A program made the position numbers and the translations under genes. From positions 522,422-586,421 of the forward strand of contig NZ_JAPDFT010000002.1 in the NCBI RefSeq assembly GCF_025949665.1: a DNA stretch of 64,000 bases, given 5' to 3'. A model generated the notes under the pieces. The model searched no databases and was not told the origin of the DNA. It saw only the letters and a list, made by a program, of their open reading frames with translations. Below, in pieces: positions 8,067-16,847 of this stretch. The first letter of the stretch is position 1, and each line of letters starts with the position of its first letter. This DNA comes from Chryseobacterium viscerum. Lineage in GTDB: Bacteria; Bacteroidota; Bacteroidia; Flavobacteriales; Weeksellaceae.

Positions 8067-8576
8067 ATGAGGACCTTTAAGATATTTTTCAATACCATCA
8101 GAAGTATGAGTTTCAAAAAGATTATACGTCTTTTATCACTTGTCCTTCCCCATCCTCTTTTTGCCCTGTTGAGCTTTCATGCCACCGTAAAGGCATTTAC
8201 CATTGCTCAGAAAAAATTCCCTGAAACTGCCTCCAACAATGGAATTGGAAATGCTTTCAGACACGCTCTCTGGTGCTGTTTCATTATGATGTACTGCTGC
8301 AAGGTATCTTCTCCTAAAAAAGCGCTTGATTTCTGCAAAAGAATAACAGATATGCATGAAGAACTATTCCCGAACGAGCCTTTGGAAACCAAAATGGATC
8401 TCCATAATAACAAAATCGGAATGGATTACTTCATGGAACTCTTACCCGGAATTCACCGCCAGTTTTTTGAAAAAAGCTTTTTTGTAGAGTCATTGGTCAA
8501 AAAAATGGATGATGCCAAAGTTCTTAAAAATCTGAATGACAATTTTGAGGGACATCTTGTTTATCTGGAAGAGTAA
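8067..8576 (+). CDS. DUF6973-like protein
   Basis: A 169-residue protein. It carries N-A-F-R-H-A-L-W near residues 53-60, a histidine-glutamate pair in MHEELF and the late motif MDLHNNKIG. This set (NAFRHAxW, HE, MDLxNNxxG) matches my memory of the DUF6973 family, an uncharacterised domain also found at the ends of some secreted toxin-like proteins. The hydrophobic segment at residues 20-40 may be membrane-associated. Function is unknown. The start codon sits just behind the accD terminator, so the gene must have its own promoter inside or near that hairpin. Confidence 0.55.
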   Translation: MRTFKIFFNTIRSMSFKKIIRLLSLVLPHPLFALLSFHATVKAFTIAQKKFPETASNNGIGNAFRHALWCCFIMMYCCKVSSPKKALDFCKRITDMHEELFPNEPLETKMDLHNNKIGMDYFMELLPGIHRQFFEKSFFVESLVKKMDDAKVLKNLNDNFEGHLVYLEE

Positions 8577-8589
8577 TTCTTCTATTTAA

Positions 8590-8765
8590 ACGCTAAGGAT
8601 CGCAAGGAAAATCTAAAAGCTTGACGCATATTTTTTGCTCGCAAGGGCATTTCATTCAGCAATGTTCTCTAATTTAAATTCTCTTTGCTTAGTGCGAACG
8701 CCTTCGCGAACGAAAAAATCAAACTTCATCATTAAAAACCTTTGCGTGCATTGCGTTAAAATGGC
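8590..8765. repeat. TTGCG-rich intergenic repeat, second locus
   Basis: The 301-base gap 8577-8877 is filled mainly by this element. It shares with the 1-225 locus a GGCATTTCATT-C/T-AGC block (8645-8660), GCGAACG blocks and a terminal ATTGCGTTAAAAT box (about 8750-8763). The unit contains several copies of the CGAACG/TTGCG words in both orientations. No believable gene is present in the gap; the remaining 110 bases hold the promoter of the next gene. Confidence 0.65.
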
Positions 8766-8824
8766 TTTAAGGTCTGAAGCTATCATTAATTCTATTTCGC
8801 AACAGAATAACAAAAGGCTTTAGT

Positions 8825-8850
8825 TATTTTTGTGGTTTAAAGTATTTTTG
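8825..8850 (+). promoter_or_regulatory. Two -7 promoter boxes
   Basis: TATTTTTG occurs at 8825-8832 and again at 8843-8850, both exact matches to TAnnTTTG, 28-46 bases before the start of the Spm-like gene. Either or both may be used. Confidence 0.55.
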
Positions 8851-8877
8851 ATAAGTTTAAACAATTAAATCAATCAG

Positions 8878-10281
8878 ATGGTTCTCAGCAGAATTTGGTC
8901 GGCTTTCATTATCATTGCCATTGCCATTGCCAGTATAAAATACGTTTCGTCAGGTCATTACAAAACCATTTTCAATGATATGGTAGTAGGAAAAGGAGGT
9001 GATACGGTGAAGATTGCATCCCAGCCAATGAACAGCCTCTCCCCCGTTGTAAGAGACAGCCTGATGAAAAAGAATGATTTTGCAGACAGCAGAATTCACT
9101 ATAAAACAGATTCTTTAAAACAAAATGTAAATGTTTATCGTGTTCAGGAAGCAGATGGAGTGATCGGAACATCTGAAACAGCAGTGAAGATCTGTCTTGG
9201 CCTTATCGGGATCATGACCTTATTCATGGGATTCATGAGTATTGCAGAAAAGGCAGGGGGAATCAATCTTTTAAGCCGTCTGATTCAACCATTTTTCTCT
9301 AAGCTATTTCCTGATATTCCTAAAAACCATCCCGCATTTGGGCATATGCTGATGAATTTCAGTGCCAATCTTCTGGGACTGGATAATGCAGCAACTCCTT
9401 TTGGGTTAAAAGCAATGGAAAGCCTCCAGACTTTAAATCCCAATAAAGACACAGCCAGTAATTCACAGATCATGTTCCTGTGTCTCCACGCCGGAGGAAT
9501 GACTTTGATTCCCGTCTCGATTATTGCTATCAGAGCATCTATGGGATCAAAGACACCTACTGATATTTTTCTGCCATGTATGATTGCTACTTTCGCGGCT
9601 ACTTTGGCAGCAATGATCATTGTTTCTCTCTATCAGAAGATCAATCTGCTTCGCCCTGTAGTTATTGCTTATGTAGGGGGAATTTCAGCAGTTATTGCTT
9701 TATTGGTAGTATACCTTGTACAGCTGAGTAAAGATCAGTTGGATGACTTCAGTAAAGTACTAAGCAATGGTTTAATCCTTTTCATTTTCCTGGCTATTGT
9801 GCTTGGAGCCGTTTACAAGAAAATCAATGTTTTTGATTCCTTTATTGAAGGAGCAAAAGAAGGATTCACTACTTGTATTAAGATTATTCCTTACCTGGTT
9901 GGGATGCTGATCGCGATTTCATTATTAAGGACTTCAGGAGTTTTTGATGTGATCATTGACGGAATGAAATGGGTTGCGAATGTCGCGAATATGGATCCAA
10001 GATTCGTAGACGGGCTTCCGACAGCTTTAATCAAGCCTTTATCCGGTTCCGGAGCCAGAGGAATGATGGTGGATACAATGGCAACGTTCGGAGCCGACAG
10101 TTTCCAGGGGAAATTGGCAGCAGTTCTTCAGGGGAGCTCTGATACTACGTTTTACGTAATCGCAGTCTATTTTGGCGCCGTTGCCGTTAAGAATACAAGA
10201 TACACGGTAATCGCCATGCTTTTGGCTGATTTAGTCGGTGTTATTACTGCAATTGCGTTAGCTTATTTATTTTTTGCTTAA
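8878..10281 (+). CDS. SpmA/SpmB-type nucleoside recognition (Gate) domain membrane protein
   Basis: A 467-residue polytopic membrane protein, about 10 hydrophobic segments. The length and two similar halves (roughly residues 100-250 and 300-467) fit the fused spore maturation protein A/B form common in Bacteroidetes. The first half has NFSANLLGLDNAATPFGLKA, and the second has GSGARGMMVD and LQGSSDTTFYV, both typical of Gate domains related to nucleoside transporters. In non-sporulating bacteria the substrate is not established. It stands alone, with its own promoter. Confidence 0.85.
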   Translation: MVLSRIWSAFIIIAIAIASIKYVSSGHYKTIFNDMVVGKGGDTVKIASQPMNSLSPVVRDSLMKKNDFADSRIHYKTDSLKQNVNVYRVQEADGVIGTSETAVKICLGLIGIMTLFMGFMSIAEKAGGINLLSRLIQPFFSKLFPDIPKNHPAFGHMLMNFSANLLGLDNAATPFGLKAMESLQTLNPNKDTASNSQIMFLCLHAGGMTLIPVSIIAIRASMGSKTPTDIFLPCMIATFAATLAAMIIVSLYQKINLLRPVVIAYVGGISAVIALLVVYLVQLSKDQLDDFSKVLSNGLILFIFLAIVLGAVYKKINVFDSFIEGAKEGFTTCIKIIPYLVGMLIAISLLRTSGVFDVIIDGMKWVANVANMDPRFVDGLPTALIKPLSGSGARGMMVDTMATFGADSFQGKLAAVLQGSSDTTFYVIAVYFGAVAVKNTRYTVIAMLLADLVGVITAIALAYLFFA

Positions 10282-10288
10282 TTAAAAA

Positions 10289-10717
10289 GTTGCTGGTTTC
10301 TAGTTTTTTTAACCGTAAAAAAAGATATTAATGAGCTACGAAAAACTTGATATTTATAATATTGCTTTTGAATTGTTTATTGAAACACATAAATTATCGC
10401 TCAAACTACCCAACTATGAATTATATGAACTAGGAAGCCAATTGAGACGTTCTGCAGATTCCGTTGTTACGAACATTGCAGAAGGTTATGGAAGAAACAA
10501 TTACAAAGGTGACTTTATCAGATTTCTTACTTACTCTCAGGCAAGTTGTGACGAAACAGTTTGTCACTTGTCAAAAATCAACCGTCTATATCCGGATTTA
10601 AGCTCAGACTTTAAAGAAAAATCAGAACAATACAAACTCTTAGGAGGAAAAATCAATAACTTTATAAAATACGTCCAACTAAGCTGGCGAACCTAATCAA
10701 AACCAGCAACCAGCAAC
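10289..10717. repeat. Inverted repeats flanking the four-helix-bundle gene
   Basis: GTTGCTGGTTT at 10289-10299 is the exact reverse complement of AAACCAGCAAC at 10700-10710, and the right copy continues with a second CCAGCAAC (10710-10717). The pair brackets only the 121-codon gene between two unrelated genes, suggesting a mobile or recombined cassette. Confidence 0.55.
10331..10696 (+). CDS. Four-helix bundle protein (23S rRNA IVP-like)
   Basis: A 121-residue protein of the family first seen in intervening sequences of 23S rRNA genes and related to the Avd accessory protein of diversity-generating retroelements. Family features are plain: opening YEKLDIYNIAFEL, then QLRRSADSVVTNIAEGYGR and FIRFLTYSQASCDET. 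It is predicted to form a small basic four-helix bundle that may bind RNA or DNA. No 23S rRNA gene or reverse transcriptase lies near, so it is a free-standing copy. Inverted repeats on both sides suggest transfer as a unit. Biological role unknown. Confidence 0.85.
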   Translation: MSYEKLDIYNIAFELFIETHKLSLKLPNYELYELGSQLRRSADSVVTNIAEGYGRNNYKGDFIRFLTYSQASCDETVCHLSKINRLYPDLSSDFKEKSEQYKLLGGKINNFIKYVQLSWRT

Positions 10718-10730
10718 AAAACTATCCATT

Positions 10731-11123
10731 ATGATTACAGATAAAGAATTCACCCTAAGACTCATCCGCCAATTAACCCAGGCATTGGAAAAACTGATTC
10801 TCGATAAACCTGAAGAAAGTTTAATGCAGAAAGAACTGGATTTTGATACGTTGATGAGAGACATTTTCAAGATGAGTTTCACAGAAGTTTCTTCTAAAAC
10901 CAAGGAAGAAATAATTGCTATTGTTAATGAAAGACAGGAAAGAGATCACAAAGATTATTATGAAATGCTGGGAAATCTTTTCTATTTCAACAGCAGACAT
11001 GATCAGAACAAAGATTTTCAGGATAAAGCAAAGACTTTCTATGAGCTGTATCTCCAGACCAGCGGTATTTTTGCGCTTCCAGTTATTAACAGAATAAATG
11101 AATTAAAAAAAGCACTTGAATAA
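10731..11123 (+). CDS. Hypothetical helical protein
   Basis: A 130-residue, mostly alpha-helical soluble protein, charged throughout and without a signal peptide. It opens MITDKEFTLRLIRQLTQALEK, faintly like the start of DUF6483 proteins, but I would not assign it. The second half (YEMLGNLFYFNSRHDQNKDF, then YELYLQTSG) looks like a tetratricopeptide-type helix pair. It stops inside a terminator hairpin shared with the tonB operon. Confidence 0.55.
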   Translation: MITDKEFTLRLIRQLTQALEKLILDKPEESLMQKELDFDTLMRDIFKMSFTEVSSKTKEEIIAIVNERQERDHKDYYEMLGNLFYFNSRHDQNKDFQDKAKTFYELYLQTSGIFALPVINRINELKKALE

Positions 11124-11134
11124 AGTGCTTTTGT
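11108..11134. terminator. Bidirectional terminator
   Basis: AAAAGCACTT (11108-11117) pairs with AAGTGCTTTT (11123-11132) around loop GAATA. T-runs follow on both strands, so it serves both the helical protein gene and the exbB-exbD-tonB operon. The stop codon of the plus-strand gene lies in the hairpin. Confidence 0.8.
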
Positions 11135-11137
11135 ATT

Positions 11138-12022
11138 TTAGAATGTAATTTTATAAGTTCCGGTAGAAGAAGTACTGGCTTTCTCTGCCTTTACATATTT
11201 CTTTACCCAGGCTACTGATGTGGATGATACACAAGGATCTGAAACACCTCCTAATCTTCTTGCAGACACCACATTACCCGCTTTATCCACAGTATAGGCA
11301 ATGGTAATTGATCCGCTTGCCGTACAGCTGTGAGACGGCTGTGCTCCACCTCTTCCCATTGTTCCGGGAATATATCCAACCAGCTTTCTGTCGATTCCTA
11401 CTTTGCTGTCTCCATTTCCATCTCCTCCTAAAGGATCTCCCGCATTCCCTATACCTTCTCCTGTTCCCTGGCTTCCGGCTTTTGTTCCTCTTCCTTTGAT
11501 CAGGTTTCCAATAGCGGCATTCCCTTTTCCGTCTCCATTTCCTGTTTTTGAATTGGCTGTGGCAGCTCCGGATTTCTTAGTATTTTTAGAAGCACTGGTA
11601 CTTGTTGCTTCCTTTTTTACAGCTTTTTTTGATTCCTCTTTTTTAGGAACTGTTGCTTTTGAATTATTTCCTGTGATGACCTTCTCCTTTGTCTCTACTT
11701 TCTTTGGTTCAGGGGTCGGTTCTGGTTTTACAATGGTTTTTGTTTCCGGAACAGGTGTTTCTGCAGGCTCAGGAGTCACTTCTTCTGTTGCTGCTGCAAG
11801 ACTTCCCGGCTGTTCGGCAGGTTCCTCAATCCCTTTTCCGTTTCTATTGTCCCCGAAGTTGACCAGCATGGTCGTAACTACTTCAGGATCCTTATCAAGC
11901 TCAGGTTTTAATTTATACAAAAAAACAAAAAGCAGAATAGCAGCCCAGATAAGAACAGAAAGCAGAGCGCTCTTTATCCTATCTTTGTTTTCTTCGTTTC
12001 TGTTTGCTGTATAGCTTCTCAT
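11138..12022 (-). CDS. tonB: TonB-family energy transducer
   Basis: A 294-residue inner-membrane protein that passes proton-motive energy from ExbB/ExbD to outer-membrane receptors. One hydrophobic anchor lies at about residues 17-37. It is followed by a long Pro/Glu/Lys and then Gly/Ser-rich periplasmic spacer (about 55-215). The C-terminal domain (GSITIAYTVDKAGNVVSARRLGG and a closing TGTYKITF) has the TonB_C pattern, though it is short and has a Cys pair (SHSCTAS, DPCVSS). Last gene of an operon after exbB and exbD, on the minus strand. Confidence 0.85.
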   Translation of the reverse strand: MRSYTANRNEENKDRIKSALLSVLIWAAILLFVFLYKLKPELDKDPEVVTTMLVNFGDNRNGKGIEEPAEQPGSLAAATEEVTPEPAETPVPETKTIVKPEPTPEPKKVETKEKVITGNNSKATVPKKEESKKAVKKEATSTSASKNTKKSGAATANSKTGNGDGKGNAAIGNLIKGRGTKAGSQGTGEGIGNAGDPLGGDGNGDSKVGIDRKLVGYIPGTMGRGGAQPSHSCTASGSITIAYTVDKAGNVVSARRLGGVSDPCVSSTSVAWVKKYVKAEKASTSSTGTYKITF

Positions 12023-12057
12023 CTTAAAAAGTAATTCTTTCCGGAAATCCGGATTTG

Positions 12058-12456
12058 TTATTTATCTTTAACAGTTGCAATCGCAATGTTAAATTTATGT
12101 TTTTCAGCAATTTCCATCACAAAAACAACATCCTTATGCAATGTATTTTCGTCAGCTCTGATTGTGAATGATTGATTGGTCTGACCGGCCAATTTATCTA
12201 CAATCATCTTCTCCAATTCTCCTTTATTGACAGGATTATCATCTACAAAGAATGAACCGTCCGGTTTGATGCTTACCGTCACAGGATTGGGTATATTATC
12301 GTCAACAGCTCCGGCTTTCGGCAGATTCACATCAATAGCACTTTGATTGGCTGCAGAAGATGTGATCATAAAGAAAATCAGCATCAACAGGATAACATCT
12401 GTCATCGCTGCTAAACTGAATTCCGGGTTTGCTTTATTTCTTCTCTGAATTTTCAT
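12058..12456 (-). CDS. exbD: ExbD/TolR biopolymer transport protein
   Basis: A 132-residue protein with one N-terminal membrane helix. MTDVILLMLIFFMITSS carries the conserved membrane Asp (D20) that conducts protons with ExbB. The periplasmic part ends in the ExbD-like sequence IAEKHKFNIAIATV. It sits between exbB (12-base gap) and tonB (35-base gap) and works with both to energise TonB-dependent uptake. Confidence 0.9.
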   Translation of the reverse strand: MKIQRRNKANPEFSLAAMTDVILLMLIFFMITSSAANQSAIDVNLPKAGAVDDNIPNPVTVSIKPDGSFFVDDNPVNKGELEKMIVDKLAGQTNQSFTIRADENTLHKDVVFVMEIAEKHKFNIAIATVKDK

Positions 12457-12468
12457 CTTAAGAAAGAT

Positions 12469-13173
12469 TTATAAAGGTTTGTTGATAAGGTCTAAAAATT
12501 CTCCTGACATATTCTGAGCCTTCAGTACAAATTTATCAATCCTTGTCAAAAGGATATTGTAGCAGAAGTTAGCTGGAATTGCCACAGCCAAACCTACAGC
12601 GGTTTGTCCCAAAGCGGTATAAATACCTTCTGAAAGTGTTTTCGGAGAGAAAGATCCTGTAGCATGGGATAAATTAAAGAAAGCAATAATCATCCCGATT
12701 ACCGTACCCAAAAGCCCCAACATTGGCGCAATACTCGGCACTACAGCCAAAAGGTTCAGGTTTTTCTCCATATTGGCAACCTCTACCTGAGCCTGTGCTT
12801 CCATAGCACTTACAATATCAGAAACAGGGCGTCCCAATCTTGAAATTCCTTTTTCTAAAATTCTGCCTTCAGGAGAATTTTGTGTTTTACAATAATCTGT
12901 CGCAGCCTCTATTTTTCCTGCTTTGATAAAGTCTTCAATATTATTCATGAAGTTGGAATCCGTTTTTGAAGTCAGCCTTTTGATAAAGAAGAATCTTTCA
13001 AAAAACAGATATAGAGAAAAAATCCCCAACAGCAATACCGTGACCATCACTATTTTAGCGAACGCTCCTCCATGGAACATAATTTTCCAGAATGAGAACT
13101 CTAAGTTGTCTGCAGCAACTGCAGGTGTAGCGATTTGTGCAAATAAAATCTGAGAAAGTTCCGTTAACAGCAT
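12469..13173 (-). CDS. exbB: MotA/TolQ/ExbB proton channel protein
   Basis: A 234-residue inner-membrane protein with three helices: about residues 30-55 (GAFAKIVMVTVLLLGIFSLY), 140-160 and 175-200. The family signature appears as VPSIAPMLGLLGTVIGMI and GIYTALGQTAVGLAVAIPAN. It forms the pentameric channel around ExbD dimers. First gene of the exbB-exbD-tonB operon; an exact -7 box lies 31 bases upstream of the start. Confidence 0.92.
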   Translation of the reverse strand: MLLTELSQILFAQIATPAVAADNLEFSFWKIMFHGGAFAKIVMVTVLLLGIFSLYLFFERFFFIKRLTSKTDSNFMNNIEDFIKAGKIEAATDYCKTQNSPEGRILEKGISRLGRPVSDIVSAMEAQAQVEVANMEKNLNLLAVVPSIAPMLGLLGTVIGMIIAFFNLSHATGSFSPKTLSEGIYTALGQTAVGLAVAIPANFCYNILLTRIDKFVLKAQNMSGEFLDLINKPL

Positions 13174-13203
13174 TAAATGTAAATTTTATTAAATTTTCAA
13201 CGA

Positions 13204-13211
13204 CAAATGTA
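13204..13211 (-). promoter_or_regulatory. -7 box for exbB operon
   Basis: CAAATGTA reads TACATTTG on the minus strand, an exact TAnnTTTG, about 31 bases before the exbB start. No clear -33 TTTG is seen. The rest of the 174-base gap shows no other structure. Confidence 0.6.
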
Positions 13212-13347
13212 GTAGAATATTATGAATTGAACTCTTAAAAATTGCTTAAAAACAACTTAAAATTTGTTACAATTCTATCAATAGCAAATTTCTCTCCAAA
13301 AATAATTTTGAAAAGAAATACGGTATTAAAAAAGATAGAAACTTTTG

Positions 13348-13809
13348 TTAGTCCTCGTCTACCTCAATATCATCCTGCCTGAATTCGCATTTTAATCTAA
13401 AAGGAATCGGTGTATCTGATCCGGTATAGAAATCATCAATGGTGCCCTTCCAGATGACCTGAAGCTCTCCTTCTTCATTTTTTTCGAAAAGAAGCTCATT
13501 GTCATAGATATAGGCCTCTTCGTCATCGAAAAGATCTACTTCTGTGTAGGTTTCCTCATCAGAGTCATTGATTGTGATAGTTTTTCCTTCTATTTCCGCT
13601 GATTCGATAGGAAAATCAAAAACTTCAAGTGAAAGCTGCGGAAAGTTGTACTGTAATGAATCATCATCTACGTGATCCAAACTGTCATCCGTAATAACTT
13701 CAACCTCTAAAAAATGTTGTTGGTTGCTGTAAACTGCCTTACAATAAGTATTTCTGATATTGTATTTTAGCGTCTCCTCCGGATGGTAAATTTTTAAAAT
13801 CCCTTTCAT
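13348..13809 (-). CDS. Hypothetical acidic protein
   Basis: A 153-residue strongly acidic soluble protein (many Asp/Glu runs such as DHVDDDS, DSDEET and the C-terminal DDIEVDED). It has no signal peptide or membrane segment and is mostly predicted beta strand. I do not recognise a family. It stands alone between the exbB promoter region and a divergent lipoprotein gene. Confidence 0.5.
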   Translation of the reverse strand: MKGILKIYHPEETLKYNIRNTYCKAVYSNQQHFLEVEVITDDSLDHVDDDSLQYNFPQLSLEVFDFPIESAEIEGKTITINDSDEETYTEVDLFDDEEAYIYDNELLFEKNEEGELQVIWKGTIDDFYTGSDTPIPFRLKCEFRQDDIEVDED

Positions 13810-13950
13810 TTTTTCTTAAAAAAGAACTGTAATAATATGATTGTTAAACGTTTTAGACAAAGATAAAAAATTGATTTAAAGTTGAAAGGATTTTGAAAAT
13901 AATTTTTTAAAATCACCTCATACCATAAGTCTGAATATCCCAATAATACT

Positions 13951-13958
13951 TACTTTTG
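13951..13958 (+). promoter_or_regulatory. -7 box for DUF885 lipoprotein gene
   Basis: TACTTTTG matches TAnnTTTG exactly and lies 20 bases before the ATG at 13979, giving a very short leader. Confidence 0.6.
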
Positions 13959-13978
13959 TTTTCATAAAGATTCTGAAA

Positions 13979-15775
13979 ATGAAAAACATTATATTGAAGA
14001 GTATTCTAGGATTGGGATTGATAGTCGGTCTTGCTTCATGCAAAAAATCTGATTCTCCCCTTACGAAAGTGACTCCCAGCAATCTGGATTCTATTGCTTC
14101 CAACTATTATGAGCAGTATCTTAAGCTCTATCCTTTAGATGCTACTTCTCAGGGAGATACAAGATATAACGACCAGCTACCGATCAATATAGACAAAGAT
14201 TTTATCTCAGGAGAAGTCGCGTTCTACAATTCTGTACAGAAACAGCTGGAACATGTAGATTACAAAACTCTTTCTGATGAAGATAAAGTGGTGTATGATG
14301 TGCTGGATTATACTTTAAAAGATAAAATTGAGGCCTATGCCTATCATCCGGAATATATTCCTTTTACTCAATTTGGGGGACTTCCTCTTACTTTTCCGTT
14401 GTATGGAAGCGGACAGGGCAGCCAGCCTTTCAAAACCGAAAAAGATTACAGCGACTGGCTGAAGAGAATGGAAAAATTCCCGGAATGGATGGATGCAGCA
14501 GCAGATAACTTCCGTGAAGGAATTAACAATAAAGTGGTACTTCCTAAAAAACTGGTGACCAAAATGATTCCTCAGATGAAAGCCGAGGAAATCACAACGT
14601 CTGATATGGAAAAAAACATTTTCTACGGACCGATAAAAAACTTCCCGAAAAATTTCACGCAGGAACAGAAGGGCAAATTTTCAGCACTTTATAAGGATGC
14701 GATTACAAAAAAAATTATTCCGGCTTATACCAAAATGGGAGTCTTTTTAGAAAAAGACTATCTTCCAAAAGCAAGAGATACAGACGGATATAACAGTCTT
14801 CCTAATGGAAATGAAATCTACAGCTATTATGTAAAAAGCTGGACAACTACCAAGAAATCTCCTGAAGAGATCAATAAAATCGGACTGCAGCAGGTGGCTA
14901 TGCTTCGTGCAGAAATGGAAAAAGTAAAGCAACAGGTTGGTTTTACCGGAACATTGGAAGAGTTTATCACTTTTGTAAAAACGGATCCAAAGGCAATGCC
15001 TTATAAAACCTCCAAGGAAGTTTTAAATGCCTTCAACGGTATTCTGACGAAGATTACTCCGAAACTGAAAACGATGTTTAACGTAACTCCAAAAACAAAG
15101 TTTGAAATCAGACAGACGGAGAAATTCAGAGAGGCAAGTGCCAGTGCAGAATATATCCCGGGAACTCCGGATGGTAAAAGAGCGGGTATTTTTTATGTTC
15201 CGCTGCCGGATCCTACGAAATTTAATGTTACTTCAGGAATGGAGTCTCTTTTCCTTCATGAAGCGATCCCTGGTCATCATTATCAGGTTTCCTTACAGCA
15301 GGAGAACACCAAACTTCCTAAATTCATGAGATTCGGATGGTTTGGAGCATATGGTGAAGGATGGGCTCATTATTGTGAAACATTAGGCCCTGAATTCGGT
15401 TTATACACGGATCCTTATCAGAAAATGGGATATCTGAGTGATCAGATGCTGAGAGCTGTAAGATTGGTAGTAGATACAGGACTTCATACCGGAAAAATGT
15501 CACGTGAAGAGGCCATCAAATATTTCTTAAGCAACATTTCTTATGATGAAGGATCTGCCACTGCAGAAGTAGAGCGATATATGGCTATGCCGGGACAGGC
15601 TTTAGGCTACAAAATAGGTTCTTTAAGAATTCGTGAGCTGAGAGAAAAATATCAGAAAGAACTTGGAAACAAATTCAATCTGGCAAGCTTCCATGATGAA
15701 GTTTTAAGCCAGGGATGTCTTCCTTTGGATGTTCTGAACAGAAAAATGGAGCTTTGGGCTCAAAAACAAAAATAG
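13979..15775 (+). CDS. DUF885 family zinc-metallopeptidase-like lipoprotein
   Basis: A 598-residue lipoprotein. The signal peptide ends in a lipobox with Cys21 (VGLASC). The body is the all-helical DUF885 family, peptidase-like proteins distantly related to M2/M3-type gluzincins. The active-site-like motif FLHEAIPGHHYQ (HExxxGHH) is around residue 423, with the downstream EGWAHYCE segment that supplies a further ligand. Probably a periplasmic or outer-membrane-anchored carboxypeptidase or oligopeptidase. The next gene begins 6 bases after its stop codon. Confidence 0.88.
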   Translation: MKNIILKSILGLGLIVGLASCKKSDSPLTKVTPSNLDSIASNYYEQYLKLYPLDATSQGDTRYNDQLPINIDKDFISGEVAFYNSVQKQLEHVDYKTLSDEDKVVYDVLDYTLKDKIEAYAYHPEYIPFTQFGGLPLTFPLYGSGQGSQPFKTEKDYSDWLKRMEKFPEWMDAAADNFREGINNKVVLPKKLVTKMIPQMKAEEITTSDMEKNIFYGPIKNFPKNFTQEQKGKFSALYKDAITKKIIPAYTKMGVFLEKDYLPKARDTDGYNSLPNGNEIYSYYVKSWTTTKKSPEEINKIGLQQVAMLRAEMEKVKQQVGFTGTLEEFITFVKTDPKAMPYKTSKEVLNAFNGILTKITPKLKTMFNVTPKTKFEIRQTEKFREASASAEYIPGTPDGKRAGIFYVPLPDPTKFNVTSGMESLFLHEAIPGHHYQVSLQQENTKLPKFMRFGWFGAYGEGWAHYCETLGPEFGLYTDPYQKMGYLSDQMLRAVRLVVDTGLHTGKMSREEAIKYFLSNISYDEGSATAEVERYMAMPGQALGYKIGSLRIRELREKYQKELGNKFNLASFHDEVLSQGCLPLDVLNRKMELWAQKQK

Positions 15776-15781
15776 TTTCAT

Positions 15782-16339
15782 ATGAAACTATTTTTGTTTT
15801 TCGCAGTTATTTTATTGACTACCCTAAGCTGTCAAAAGGATCAAAATTTTGAAAAAATTACTGTTGATCAAAACTTACCCACTCAAGATACAATTCGGCA
15901 GCTTTCCAAATATCCAGAGCTGAAGCTGTATAACAGTGAAATTGTTGAAAGTAAAACAAGAACAGCTTATATTGTTCAGAAAGCATTTTATTATGATGGT
16001 CTTCTTAAAGGATCATTCCTTTTCGATGACTATAAGTGCAAAGCTCAATATCAGAACGATACTCTAAATATTTTACTGAACAACAATAATGGATATTTTG
16101 GAAATGGAGTTTTGGTAAAGGTATTCAATAATCAATTTTATATAAGAGATATTGATCCTAAAACATTAAAAGGCGAAAAAAAATTCATAAAATCAAAAGT
16201 TTCGGAACAGAAACTGATTTTAAACACCAACACTTTCAACAAAAATGATAGTATTTATGGCTTTATAGATTATAAATGCAACATTGATAGTTTGGTTTAT
16301 AAACACTTCAGAGGATATTTTAAAACTATAATACAATAA
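15782..16339 (+). CDS. Hypothetical lipoprotein
   Basis: A 185-residue protein with a short signal and lipobox (LLTTLSC, Cys17). After the lipid anchor it is predominantly beta strand, with Asn/Lys-rich stretches. I do not recognise the family. It directly follows the DUF885 lipoprotein gene (6-base gap) and precedes a DinB-like gene by 7 bases, so the three are probably one transcript. Confidence 0.6.
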   Translation: MKLFLFFAVILLTTLSCQKDQNFEKITVDQNLPTQDTIRQLSKYPELKLYNSEIVESKTRTAYIVQKAFYYDGLLKGSFLFDDYKCKAQYQNDTLNILLNNNNGYFGNGVLVKVFNNQFYIRDIDPKTLKGEKKFIKSKVSEQKLILNTNTFNKNDSIYGFIDYKCNIDSLVYKHFRGYFKTIIQ

Positions 16340-16346
16340 AACTGAT

Positions 16347-16793
16347 ATGATCACAGAAAGCCTAAGATCTCTTTTCAACAGAGATTTGAATAAATTAAAA
16401 ACAGAGATTGAAGCCTATCAAAATGAAGAAAATCTCTGGAAAATAGAGAAAAGTATAGCCAATTCTGCGGGTAATCTCTGTCTTCATTTAGTCGGAAACA
16501 TCAATCATTTTATAGGAGCACAACTCGGAAATACAGGCTATATAAGACACCGTGAGCTGGAGTTTTCACTAAAAGATATCCCAAGAGCTGAGCTTATTGA
16601 AAAAATTGAAGCTACTATAGCTATGATAGATTCCGTTTTGCCACAATTGTCTGAAGAAGATCTTAAAAAAGAATATCCTCTGGTTGTGTTTGAAAGCAAA
16701 ATGACCACAGATTACTTCCTGATCCACCTTATTGCTCATCTGGATTACCATTTGGGACAGATTAATTATCACAGAAGGCTGTTGGATAATTAA
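16347..16793 (+). CDS. DinB-like (DUF1572) protein
   Basis: A 148-residue helical protein of the DinB/YfiT superfamily. The three metal-type histidines can be placed: H47/H54 in CLHLVGNINHFI and H128, H132 and H139 in LIAHLDYHLGQINYHRR. That arrangement, an N-terminal His in helix 2 and an HxxxH in the last helix, fits the DUF1572 subgroup. DinB-fold proteins include thiol transferases, but the reaction here is unknown. Confidence 0.75.
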   Translation: MITESLRSLFNRDLNKLKTEIEAYQNEENLWKIEKSIANSAGNLCLHLVGNINHFIGAQLGNTGYIRHRELEFSLKDIPRAELIEKIEATIAMIDSVLPQLSEEDLKKEYPLVVFESKMTTDYFLIHLIAHLDYHLGQINYHRRLLDN

Positions 16794-16847
16794 TGCCATT
16801 CCCTATTTTTACAAAAACTAATTAACCCACCGAAACCCAATCATGTT

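Noticed and set aside
8635..8823. A 62-codon frame in the gap before the Spm-like gene
   Set aside because: It lies in the TTGCG-type repeat and shows no protein-like pattern.
11403..12014. A 203-codon Pro/Phe-rich frame opposite tonB
   Set aside because: It is the antisense shadow of the Gly/Ser/Pro/Lys-rich TonB spacer; the sense strand has domain evidence.
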